A stretch of DNA of 64,000 nt, taken from Serripes groenlandicus. Lineage: Eukaryota; Mollusca; Bivalvia; Cardiida; Cardiidae. The translations under genes and the position numbers were made by a program. Shown piece by piece: positions 51,901 through 54,939 of the stretch. The notes under the pieces were generated by a model, which saw only the letters and a program-made list of their open reading frames with translations, searched no databases and had not been told where the DNA came from. The stretch lies in NCBI GenBank assembly GCA_031761405.1, contig JASEVX010000007.1, positions 63,855,573 to 63,919,572 of the forward strand. Reading direction: 5' to 3'. Positions within the stretch are counted from its first letter, which is position 1, and the number at the start of each line of letters is the position of its first letter.

Positions 51901-53473
51901 TAACAGGTTCCATGGCGATTTACCTGAATGGTATGTATTTGTATTGAGAGACAGAGATGTGACAGGGACTTGGCAAGGAGTGTAGGCCAACAGGTTCCAT
52001 GGCGATCTACCTGACTGGTATGCACTTGTATGGAGAGACAGAGATGTGGCAGGGACACAGAAAGGAGCGTAGGCTAACATGTTCCGTGACGATTTGTGAA
52101 TGTTATGTATTTGTATGGAGAGACAGAGATGTGGCAGGGACTTGGAGAGGAGTGTAGGCTAACAGGTTCCATGGCGATTTACCTGAATGGTATGTATTTG
52201 TATTGAGAGACAGAGATGTGACAGGGACTTGGAAAGGAGTGTAGGCCAACAGGTTCCATGGCGATCTACCTGACTGGTATGTATTTGTATTGAGAGACAG
52301 AGATGTGACAGGAACTTGGAAAGGAGTGTAGGCCAACAGGTTCCATGGCGATCTACCTGACTGGTATGTATTTGTATTGAGAGACAGAGATGTGACAGGG
52401 ACTTGGCAAGAAGTCTAGGCCAACAGGTTCCATGGCGATCTACCTGACTGGTATGTATTTGTATTGAGAAACAGAGATGTGACAGGGACTTGGAAAGGAG
52501 TGTAGGCCAACAGGTTCCATGGCGATCTACCTGACTGGTATGTATTTGTATTGAGAGACAGAGATGTGACAGGGACTTGGAAAGGAGTGTAGGCCAACAG
52601 GTTCCATGGCGATCTACCTGACTGGTATGTATTTGTATTGAGAGACAGAGATGTGGCAGGGACTTGGAAAGGAGTGTAGGCCAGCAGGTTCCATGGCGAT
52701 CTACCTGACTGGTATGTATTTGTATTGAGAGACAGAGATGTGGCAGGGACTTGGAAAGGAGTGTAGGCCAACAGGTTCCATGGCGATCTACCAGACTGGT
52801 ATGTATTTGTATTGAGAGACAGAGATGTGACAGGGACTTGGAAAGGAGTGTAGGCCAACAGGTTCCATGGCGATCTACCTGACTGGTATGTATTTGTATT
52901 GAGAGACAGAGATGTGGCAGGGACTTGGAAAGGAGCGTAAGCCAACAGGTTCCATGGCTATTTACCTGAACATAGACTTATTCGCTGGTCATTGAGTGTC
53001 GTTGGTCACTTAACCTATTCCATCGTACAAACACATTTTCACGCAGCTGCATCAGTCGACTTTACAAAATATTGTAGCAAAAGAAGACTAAGATCTTATT
53101 GAGCAATCTTCAATTTGCCGTGTAAGACTTTCAACTTTGTTTAATAAGTATATCTTCACTTTTAGAGTTTTCCTGTAGTTTAAACTATATCTTTTTAAAG
53201 TCGTATTCTTCAAATGGCTTGTGTGTGGGCAAATGCTGAGCTGGTATTAAGCTCAAGACATAGAGTCCTTTCTTAGATTGTCTGCACTGATGCTTCACAG
53301 ACCACAAAAGAAATTCACTTAAAAAAGATAATTAAAAAATATGTATACATGGCGACATTTTATTTAATTGGTTTGAGATATTGTCATCACTGATTTAAGA
53401 AATATAAACGTACCTGTTCGATGACAAAAACTAATAAAATTAACCCAATGCAAACTTTAAAACGTTTATCCAT
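6871..53473 (-). CDS. Notch-ligand-like giant EGF transmembrane protein (10 coding exons)
   Basis: Spliced model: exons 53473-53414, 43254-43097, 33722-33614, 30687-30530, 29849-29815, 26566-17399, 16447-16306, 13608-13437, 12403-12309 and 7036-6871. All introns are GT-AG and all nine junction phases match, leaving one open frame of about 3,420 residues. Order: signal peptide (1-23), MNNL domain (about 24-73), C2-like part (74-173), half EGF, about 73 complete EGF domains (to 3117), Ser/Thr-rich stalk (3118-3229), SEA-like module (3230-3334), transmembrane helix (about 3343-3362), cytoplasmic tail ending at 3420. Known: MNNL plus C2 is the N-terminus of Delta/Jagged ligands and binds Notch and membranes. 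Inferred: a cell-surface adhesion or Notch-modulating protein. The DSL domain expected after the C2 part is absent. No LNR or ankyrin repeats are seen, so it is not a Notch receptor. Ends of the untranslated regions are not determined. Confidence 0.85.
7174..7419. mobile_element. Palindromic MITE family C, copy 1
   Basis: Inverted ends CGAGGGCTTGGCGTGAAACG and complement in an ATATAT context on both sides. A central palindrome centred on AATGGCACCTAAATT. Second copy at 13647 in the opposite orientation. Confidence 0.8.
7497..8040 (+). mobile_element. LINE 3'-end fragment
   Basis: The frame at 7503-7733 reads I-Y-K-T-V-H-N-L-A-P-I-Y, T-L-R-S and S-F-R-Y-F-G-F-K-V-W-N-S-I-P. This is the C-terminal signature of many non-LTR retrotransposon polyproteins. 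An AT-rich 3' region follows, ending in an (ATT)n tail at about 8024-8045. Severely 5' truncated, in intron 9... downstream of exon 9, antisense to the host gene. Confidence 0.65.
8272..8322. repeat. Short hairpin
   Basis: GTGGGTATTCAATAGAATCG and its imperfect complement form arms of about 24 bases with nearly no loop. Confidence 0.6.
8607..8828. mobile_element. piggyBac-type MITE family B, copy with TTAA flanks
   Basis: Starts CCCTTTCCCTCATACAGACG and ends with GTATGAGGGAAAGGG, flanked on both sides by TTAA. CTGCAGCAGACG near each end is a family hallmark. TTAA target and CCCTTT end fit piggyBac-superfamily ends. No coding capacity. Confidence 0.8.
8833..9994. other. No gene seen (intron 9)
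   Basis: Contains one MITE family B scrap at 9020-9065. Short frames lack any recognisable domain or splice context. Confidence 0.5.
9995..10062 (-). mobile_element. tRNA-like SINE head fragment
   Basis: On the minus strand: GATAGCCTAGTGGTCAAGGA (box A) and AAGGTTCGAATTA (box B). No SINE body recognised behind it. Confidence 0.45.
10137..10399. mobile_element. Palindromic MITE family A, copy 3
   Basis: Terminal inverted repeats GAGCCGACCCACGAGAAAAT and complement, flanked by AAAT on both sides. In intron 9. Confidence 0.85.
10668..10901. mobile_element. piggyBac-type MITE family B, second intact copy
   Basis: CCCTTTCCCACATACAACAA at the left, matching inverted end GTGTGGGAAAGGG at the right, TTAA on both sides. 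Internal palindrome around TTGAGCAATTTCTTC. Confidence 0.82.
10935..11660. other. No gene seen (intron 9), old repeat
   Basis: Diverged copies of a CATCAAGATCGAGAAGATAA-type molluscan repeat; no coding signal. Confidence 0.4.
11665..11887. mobile_element. Degenerate MITE family B copy
   Basis: Recognised by the AACAACATCTCTGAAACAGACGAC and GTCGTCTGCTGCAGAGGCGT hallmarks and GGGAAAGGGTTAA at the right end. Left end too decayed to place exactly. Confidence 0.55.
11939..12289. mobile_element. Palindromic MITE family D, copy 1
   Basis: Homologous to 43378-43696: shared blocks ATTTTGAAATGTTG, ATGAAGCATAAACGATCAAT, TTTTAAAACTTTGACTAT and the end CTGGAGTTCAGCAC. Ends 19 bases from exon 9's donor. 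Confidence 0.7.
12309..12403 (-). CDS. Exon 9: transmembrane helix
   Basis: Acceptor atatttcag and donor gtatgt enclose 95 bases, phase 0 to 2. It encodes D-W-I-H-T-H-W-Q followed by LLLGICIGVIVLLVIPVAII and Q-R-R-R: one 20-residue hydrophobic helix with aromatic residues outside and an Arg cluster inside. This is the arrangement of a type I single-pass membrane protein. A palindromic MITE begins 19 bases past the donor. Confidence 0.82.
12420..12835 (+). repeat. Interspersed repeat with two internal units of about 170 bp
   Basis: AAACATTAACCAAATTTTCA, GGGCCATAATTTGTACTAAA and CATGATAGTACATTACATGC recur with about 170-base spacing, ending in GACGCCGACACCGACACAC. Lies in intron 8. Confidence 0.6.
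13008..13385. mobile_element. Long inverted-repeat element in intron 8
   Basis: ACCACAGGCGTCCGAGTTTTC-type left arm (13008-13028) is exactly inverted at 13365-13385. Inner parts also pair: GGGGAATCCCAAACAGGACC at about 13149 with GGTCCTGCGTGGGATTCCCC at about 13231. It could fold into a hairpin of well over 100 pairs with a (TTA)n-rich loop. Short frames on both strands here are not genes. Confidence 0.75.
13437..13608 (-). CDS. Exon 8: SEA-like module, second part, and linker
   Basis: Acceptor gtacttag and donor gtaaac bound 172 bases, phase 2 to 0. The protein reads N-G-D-S-T-F-S-A-S-I-S-C, then an acidic helix-like stretch (F-E-A-L-G-Q-L-S-P-E-E-I), then a Pro/Thr-rich linker. G-D-S-T-F-S-A-S could be the counterpart of the G-S-x-x-V strand turn of SEA domains, but without the usual autoproteolysis motif. 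Confidence 0.75.
13647..13892. mobile_element. Palindromic MITE family C, copy 2
   Basis: CGAGGGCTTGGCGTGAAACG at the left and GTTTCACGCCAAGCCCTTG at the right, with internal sequence in reverse orientation to the 7174 copy. Starts 38 bases upstream (in the gene sense) of exon 8's acceptor. Confidence 0.8.
14129..14176 (+). repeat. (CA)n and (TA)n microsatellite
   Basis: Alternating ACACAC from 14129 to 14161 then TATATA to 14176, immediately before the truncated LINE. Confidence 0.9.
14166..15818 (+). mobile_element. 5'-truncated non-LTR retrotransposon (LINE) with reverse-transcriptase C-terminal part
   Basis: The frame to 15463 encodes L-L-F-A-D-D-A-V-M-F, the catalytic F-A-D-D motif of reverse transcriptase, followed by thumb-type sequence (V-N-V-E-K-T-K-V-M, S-Y-L-G-L) and a C-terminal Cys/His-like segment. 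Similarity starts about at S-L-F-L-N-D-I-E, just after a (CA)n and (TA)n tract, so the apparent 468-residue frame includes unrelated microsatellite-coded residues (His-Thr repeats) at its start. An A/T-rich 3' UTR with (TA)n follows, ending in short TTCTG repeats. It is inserted antisense in intron 7. The fingers domain and endonuclease are missing, so it is dead. Confidence 0.8.
15540..15612 (+). repeat. (TA)n tract in LINE 3' region
   Basis: About 30 bases of pure TA, then TATG variants and a second TA run. Confidence 0.85.
15915..16130. mobile_element. Degenerate MITE family B copy
   Basis: TTAACTCTTTTCCACCTACA on the left, GCTGCAGAGGCGTCAGAAAG and an A-rich degraded right end. In intron 7, 176 bases before exon 7. 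Confidence 0.65.
16306..16447 (-). CDS. Exon 7: SEA-like juxtamembrane module, first part
   Basis: Acceptor ttctcaag and donor gtaagg enclose 142 bases, phase 1 to 2, matching the neighbouring exons. It encodes L-K-I-Q-F-M-G-T-M-T, then S-M-K-N-I-V-Q-R-F-L and V-H-I-D-D-V-E-F. The strand-helix-strand pattern, close to the membrane and after a Ser/Thr stalk, suggests a SEA-type or similar module. A longer frame over the same bases stops before the donor and is a shadow. Confidence 0.75.
16546..16858. mobile_element. Palindromic MITE family A, copy 4, with 71-bp internal duplication
   Basis: Inverted ends as in the family, flanked by ATAT on both sides. The segment beginning GCGTAAAGTATC at 16573 is repeated at 16644, a tandem internal duplication of 71 bases that makes this copy about 50 bases longer than its relatives. 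Lies in intron 6. Confidence 0.85.
17399..26566 (-). CDS. Exon 6: giant 9.17-kb exon of about 73 EGF domains plus Ser/Thr-rich stalk
   Basis: One uninterrupted frame of 3,055 codons from acceptor gcag at 26567-26570 to donor gttagt after 17399. The in-frame TAG at 17394-17396 is inside the intron, not the end of the protein. The first residues form the C3-C6 half of an EGF. About 73 complete six-Cys EGF domains of mostly 39-40 residues follow, nearly all starting D-[IV]-[DN]-E-C and carrying C-x-N-x4-[FY]-x-C-x-C, the calcium-binding and Asn-hydroxylation signature. The last EGF is truncated after four Cys. A stalk of 112 residues rich in Ser and Thr ends the exon. The TTG at 26456 is not a start: the frame continues upstream to the acceptor. 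Confidence 0.92.
26940..27560 (+). repeat. Degenerate tandem repeat, period about 140-150 bp
   Basis: GAGATGAACATTCGGATGAA, GAAATGCATATTCTGATTAA, GAGATGAATGTTCTGATCAA and GAAAATGAATCTTCTGATGT recur with a following TGACCC motif. Open frames here are not genes. Confidence 0.5.
28225..28290. mobile_element. MITE family B fragment
   Basis: TTAACCCTTTCCCACATACA followed by GCAGCACACGACATT. Only the left end is recognisable. Similar scraps occur at 5450-5615, 9020-9065, 17205-17370, 33935-34015, 34388-34410 and 48645-48800. Confidence 0.5.
28885..28955 (+). repeat. 33-bp direct duplication
   Basis: AACATGTTAAGTCATCGGAAG and AACATGTTAAGTCATCGAATG are two adjacent near-identical units. Confidence 0.7.
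29556..29660 (+). mobile_element. SINE 3'-end fragment
   Basis: AACTAACCGCCGTAATATAA, CTGAAATATCGTTAAAGACG and GCGTTAAAAATCAC match the SINE tail; the tRNA head is missing. Confidence 0.6.
29815..29849 (-). CDS. Exon 5: 35-nt micro-exon (pre-DSL strand)
   Basis: A strong acceptor (acttttcaatttcag) and donor (CTCCAG then gtaagt) delimit only 35 bases, phase 2 to 1. Joined to exon 4 it encodes S-L-T-Y-R-Y-K-I-Y-K-T-P. This resembles the Y-x-Y-R strand directly before the first DSL cysteine of Delta/Jagged ligands. It then splices into the EGF exon (K-T-P-G-T-C), so no DSL domain follows. It is too short for ORF-based gene finding. Confidence 0.75.
29880..30400 (+). repeat. Tandem repeat, period about 155 bp
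   Basis: ATCGATCGAAGGATGTTCAG recurs near 29890, 30040, 30195 and 30357, with GGCTTCTAGACC and TACTAACTGTA in each unit. It ends in GACGGACGCTCGTCCG and AACGAACAAACAAACGGACA. Fills most of intron 4's flank and abuts exons 4 and 5. Confidence 0.8.
30530..30687 (-). CDS. Exon 4: C2-like segment, second part
   Basis: A pyrimidine-rich acceptor (tttttgtttag) and donor gtatgt bound 158 bases, phase 0 to 2. It encodes V-N-V-S-V-K-S-Y, I-I-Q-K-A-P and R-N-W, a spacing recalling the C2 part of Jagged proteins, where I-I-x-K-A and a conserved Arg-x-Trp come before the strand leading to the DSL domain. It is separated by only 680 bases from the next micro-exon. Confidence 0.78.
30780..30856 (+). mobile_element. 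tRNA-like SINE head, degenerate
   Basis: AGCCGATAGCTCAGTCGGTA (box A) and GAGTTCGAACCCC (box B) are spaced as in a tRNA, but no stem or anticodon arm can be formed cleanly. Just upstream of exon 4 in gene sense. Confidence 0.5.
30860..32820. other. No gene seen (intron 3)
   Basis: A+T-rich; small frames on either strand have no domain, start context or splice signals that join the host gene. Confidence 0.5.
32826..33500 (+). repeat. Interspersed repeat with internal units of about 150-165 bp
   Basis: Opens with ATGACCTGAGCCAAAGGCTC, then CTTTAAAAATCTTCTTGTCC near 33020, 33138 and 33305 with a CATGGCCGCCAGG motif between. A sequence complementary to its opening occurs at 35652-35680. It runs up to 114 bases from exon 3. 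Confidence 0.7.
33614..33722 (-). CDS. Exon 3: C2-like segment, first part
   Basis: The acceptor attaacag and donor gtaagt enclose 109 bases, phase 2 to 0. It encodes T-N-A-R-S-P-T-C-E-V and continues to I-I-P-D-W-S. In the joined protein it follows F-H-V-C-F-L, where Delta/Jagged proteins pass from MNNL into the C2 fold. Sequence similarity here is weak. Support comes mainly from splice sites, phase and an open frame. Confidence 0.72.
35165..35390 (-). mobile_element. Reverse-transcriptase fragment of a LINE
   Basis: The frame encodes Y-I-N-N-Q-F-Q-E-L, C-G-N-P-T-L-A-D-D-L-V-L-L and a following helix. L-A-D-D is the catalytic motif C of non-LTR reverse transcriptases, and the C-G-N-P-T-L-A-D-D context occurs in bivalve LINEs. 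Only about 70 codons remain. A partial repeat of the same motif region (TCGTCTGCTAGTGTTTGATTG) lies just after it at 35426, suggesting a local duplication. Confidence 0.6.
35691..35875. mobile_element. Degenerate MITE family B copy
   Basis: CCCTACCCTGTAGCA left end, GTCTGCTGCAGAAGCGTC and ATATGGGAAAGGG right end. Confidence 0.6.
36535..36665 (-). mobile_element. Interspersed element with a 5S rRNA-like core, copy 2
   Basis: Shares GTTAAGCCA, GGGTCACCCATC, GCGATGTATGTTGC and CTACAGCAAGGCTGTAGAAG with the 57700 copy. The 5S-like part is more diverged. Confidence 0.5.
36666..38640. other. No gene seen (intron 2)
   Basis: Unique-looking A+T-rich DNA between the 5S-like element and the pseudogene. 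Confidence 0.5.
38647..42178 (-). pseudogene. Decayed copy of an uncharacterised multicopy metazoan gene family, probably mobile
   Basis: The strand reads in order through broken segments of a family I know only as uncharacterised proteins in many invertebrate genomes. Landmarks: an N-terminal C-V-F-C pair after the ATG at 42178; D-L-H-A-V-D-A-V-Y-H (about 41.8 kb); a conserved helical block (41.2-41.4 kb); D-N-I-D-H-N-I-R-T-L-D-G with T-F-H-G-M-G (about 41.0 kb); A-S-G-H-K-L-Y (about 40.3 kb); R-S-D-R-L-W-A-G-M-S-T (about 40.2 kb); V-L-D-G-G-A-L-L-Q-R and V-V-V-F-N-G-Y (39.6-39.5 kb); and a C-terminal E-Q-W-G-W plus Cys-rich region. There are several frameshifts and at least one in-frame TGA (in C-S-S-A-stop-C-T-C) before the final TAA at 38647. 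It lies in intron 2 on the host strand. Confidence 0.7.
42655..43035 (+). repeat. (AGT)n microsatellite
   Basis: Mostly pure AGT/TAG trinucleotide repeats with scattered GTTGTAG and GAAGTAG interruptions. Poly-Val, poly-Ser frames across it are artefacts. It ends 62 bases from exon 2's donor. Confidence 0.95.
43097..43254 (-). CDS. Exon 2: MNNL-like N-terminal domain of Notch ligands
   Basis: Acceptor atgcag and donor gtaagt bound 158 bases, phase 0 to 2. The protein starts V-R-G-D-N-V-T-I-Q-F-Q-I and continues with F-T-N-G-I-R-G-L, then CC, two single Cys, and F-H-V-C-F. This matches the MNNL pattern of Delta/Jagged ligands: a beta strand, N-x-x-G-x-L, a CC pair, two further Cys and F-x-V-C-L. 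It is the strongest pointer to the Notch-ligand superfamily. The exon lies between a 10.2-kb intron 1 and a 9.4-kb intron 2 that holds a decayed mobile-type gene. Confidence 0.8.
43378..43696. mobile_element. Palindromic MITE family D, copy 2
   Basis: Begins AAAGGTGCTGAACTCCAGAT and ends CTGGAGTTTAGCACCTTTAA, inverted ends of about 20 bases. Located 124 bases upstream of exon 2's acceptor, in intron 1. Confidence 0.75.
44175..44432 (+). mobile_element. Diverged SINE
   Basis: Shares the GGTAGTAGTAATGTCTCTGC and CAGGGTTGCTGAGA body with the 6491 element (GGTAGTAATGGCTGCCCTCT, CAGGGTTGCTAGTT). Box B-like TTGTTCGATCC precedes. Tail degraded. Confidence 0.6.
44470..44734. mobile_element. Palindromic MITE family A, copy 5 (reverse orientation)
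   Basis: Same ends, internal sequence in the opposite orientation to copies 2-4, flanked by ATAT on both sides. In intron 1. Confidence 0.85.
45220..45342. repeat. Inverted repeat of about 120 bp
   Basis: TACAGATTTTAGTGTTGTAC at the left is mirrored by ACAATACTAAAATCTGTA at the right, with inner arms GGGCATGGAGAATTTACATC and GATGTCAAATTGTCCACGCCC. MITE-like, single copy seen. Confidence 0.6.
45967..46345 (+). repeat. Direct tandem duplication of 189 bp
   Basis: ATGAGCGCCCTTGTGTCAAT occurs at about 45976 and again 189 bases later, and the following sequence through GTTTCTTCTTCGCATA is shared with few changes. Confidence 0.85.
47500..48419 (+). repeat. 27-bp minisatellite, array 1
   Basis: Diverged units around GTCAAAAGTACTCTGTATAT followed by CATATGT. 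Because 27 is a multiple of three, open frames with a Cys-Gln-Lys-Tyr-Ser-Val-Tyr nine-residue period appear; divergence and stops argue against coding. Confidence 0.85.
48420..49489. mobile_element. 1.07-kb element with long motif-repeated inverted ends
   Basis: The left end (GGCGGATATTAGCCC...) and the reverse complement of the right end (GGTAACCGGACATAAGTCCC...) align imperfectly over at least 70 bases. Both ends are made of repeated motifs GCGGACATTAGCCCCTTC or GGACATTATCCCCTTC, about six per side, inverted between sides. Identical 12-base GTATATCATAAT flanks both ends. It interrupts a 27-bp minisatellite whose arrays continue on each side. No transposase seen, so non-autonomous. A LINE tail is nested inside. 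Confidence 0.72.
49225..49372 (+). mobile_element. LINE 3' tail with (ATT)n
   Basis: Non-coding 3' end typical of molluscan LINEs: a GTGTCCTCTATAAATAAAGC stretch directly before (TTA)n at 49353-49370. It is nested inside the 1.07-kb inverted-repeat element, so it inserted later. Confidence 0.45.
49520..49810 (+). repeat. 27-bp minisatellite, array 2
   Basis: Same unit as the array before 48419, continuing after the inserted 1.07-kb element. Confidence 0.85.
49862..49905 (+). mobile_element. Short SINE-tail fragment
   Basis: GAGATATAACTGAAATACTG and TTGAAAACGGCC match the conserved tail only. Confidence 0.4.
50194..50272. repeat. 79-bp hairpin element
   Basis: Perfect 19-base arms ACGGTGGCACAGAGGTGAC (50194-50212) and complement (50254-50272) around GTCGTGGGCACGAGATAAAT. 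Confidence 0.75.
50365..50630 (+). mobile_element. Full-length tRNA-derived SINE
   Basis: Head with box A TAGCTCAATTGGTAGCG and box B GGGTTCGATACC, body, then CCGCCGTGATATGACCAAAG and GCGGCGTTAAACTCC tail and A-rich end. The tRNA-like head lacks a clean acceptor stem, and the attached body shows it is a SINE rather than a tRNA gene. Confidence 0.85.
50637..50897. mobile_element. Palindromic MITE family A, copy 6 (reverse orientation)
   Basis: Ends and internal sequence as in copy 5, right end more diverged (ACTAGTTGGATGGCTC). Flanked by ACAT on both sides. Inserted directly after a SINE tail in intron 1. Confidence 0.82.
51118..51285. mobile_element. Degenerate MITE family B copy
   Basis: TCCTTTCCTTTAAACAGACG left end, TTGCAGCAGACGAC inside, GTATGTGGGAAAGGG right end followed by TTAG. 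Confidence 0.62.
51709..52970 (+). repeat. 87-bp minisatellite, about 14 units
   Basis: Units contain CTTGGAAAGGAGTGTAGGCC, AACAGGTTCCATGGCGATCT and TTGTATTGAGAGACAGAGAT. The 87-base period keeps minus-strand frames open with a 29-residue repeat (for example W-N-L-L-A-Y-T-P-F). No start, signal or flanking exon is seen, so I treat it as non-coding. In intron 1. Confidence 0.9.
53035..53236. mobile_element. Strongly degenerate MITE family B copy
   Basis: GCTGCATCAGTCGACTTTAC, GAGCAATCTTCAATTTGCC and a GTGTGTGGGCAAATG right end keep the family layout but with many changes. Confidence 0.4.
53414..53473 (-). CDS. Exon 1: start codon and signal peptide
   Basis: The exon encodes MDKRFKVCIGLILLVFVIEQ: a short basic n-region followed by a hydrophobic core, as in a signal peptide. 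The ATG has A at -3 and G at +4, a good initiation context. The exon ends in phase 0 before a consensus donor (CAG then gtacgt). With exon 2 the sequence continues V-R-G-D, giving a plausible cleavage after Gly23. A longer overlapping frame on this strand runs through the same bases but stops six codons into this exon and has no homology, so I prefer this frame. Confidence 0.8.
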
Positions 53474-53947
53474 TTTAACGTTTTCCCAAGACTGTTCGGT
53501 ACGGATGTATAATGTGCATGTGTACGGTATGTATCACTGTTCAATGGTAATACTGTCGCTATCACCGTGTTTAACTTCCATCTTACCCTTGTCGTAGATT
53601 CACCTTTATCAATTTTACTTTCTCTTCCTGGGGAAACAAAAACCCGACTTGGAGGAGATAAACTTACGGAAACTTTACACCTGACCAAACTCAAAACACA
53701 CTTATGAATTTTCATTTTGTTTAAACACAAGGGAAACAAATATATGTCTTTTTAACAATCAATTGACTATTTCAAACTGTTGTTTATAAAAACGTCACCT
53801 GAAATGTCATTTTTGGAGTTTTTCAAAATGAAAATATCATGAAAAGAAAAGCCAAACTAGAAAACCAAAACAAATTTAAATTGTATAACAGAAAAAAAAC
53901 ACGGCAGTAAAGAATGAAAGCTTAGCATTAGCAATTATTCCGTTGCC

Positions 53948-54622
53948 CCAAAAGTACTCTGTATATCATTTATGTTAAAAGTACTCTTTTTACTATATTT
54001 GTCAAAAGTACTCTGTATATTATATTTGCAAAAGTACTCTGTATATTATATGTGTCAAAAGTACTCCGTATATTATATGTGTCAAAAGTACTCTATATAT
54101 TATATGTGCAAAAGTACTCTGTATAGTATATGTGTCAAAAGTACTCTGTATATTATATGTGTGAAAAGTACTCTCTATATTATATGTGCAAAAGTACTCT
54201 GTATATAATATGTGTCAAAAGTACTCTGTATATGATATGTGTCAAAAGTACTCTGTATATTATATGTGTCAAAAGTTCTATATATATTATATGTGCAAAA
54301 GTACTCTGTAAATTATATGTGTCAAAAGTACTCTGTATATTATATGTGTCAAAAATACTCTGTATTTAATTTGTGTCAAAAGTACTCTGTATAGAATACG
54401 TGTCAAAAGTGTTCCGTATATAATATGTGTCAAAAGTTCTCTGTATATTGTATGTGTCAAAAGTACTCTGTATATTACATGTGTCAAAAGTAAATTGTAT
54501 TTAATTTGTGTCAAAAGTACAAACGTGTTCTGTATATTATATCTGTCAAAATTACTCTATATATTATACTGTATCTGCCAAAAGTACTCTGTAAGTTATA
54601 TCTGTCAAAAGTACTCTGTATA
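53948..54622 (+). repeat. 27-bp minisatellite, array 3
   Basis: About 25 units of AAAAGTACTCTGTATATTAT followed by ATGTGTC, more homogeneous than arrays 1 and 2. It lies about 475 bases upstream of the gene's start codon. Confidence 0.88.
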
Positions 54623-54893
54623 AGCAGGTGCATGTAAATCCAACGACCCCTATATCATCCCGATAACAAATGGGTCCCTTTCAACTTCGAGTTGTCGCGA
54701 ATCCACTGTACTTTAAATGTTATTAACAGATATATAATGACTGTAATCACTATCAATTCTGATATTATAAATATCTCGTTAAAGCGAGTGCATCTTATTT
54801 GTCAGAATCCGGCATCAAAAATTAAACAATTAATCAAAGAACTGAAAGTACTAAAGGTATAATTCCAATCGGTTAAGAGAAGATGCAGCGCAG

Positions 54894-54936
54894 TGGTGTA
54901 TTGATAGGATGAAAGTGGTGTAGTGCATATAGAAAT
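54894..54936 (+). repeat. Isolated two-unit relic of the 22-bp satellite
   Basis: CAGTGGTGTATTGATAGGAT followed by GAAAGTGGTGTAGTG matches two consecutive satellite units. It stands alone 3.8 kb before the right array, outside any other repeat. Confidence 0.7.
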
Positions 54937-54939
54937 AGA

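Noticed and set aside
53440..53739. 99-codon frame upstream of exon 1
   Set aside because: It overlaps exon 1 in another frame, stops before the donor and has no recognisable domain; the signal-peptide frame explains the splice site.
53738..53750. TATA-like ATATAT upstream of the start codon
   Set aside because: A+T-rich DNA gives many such matches; no transcription start evidence.
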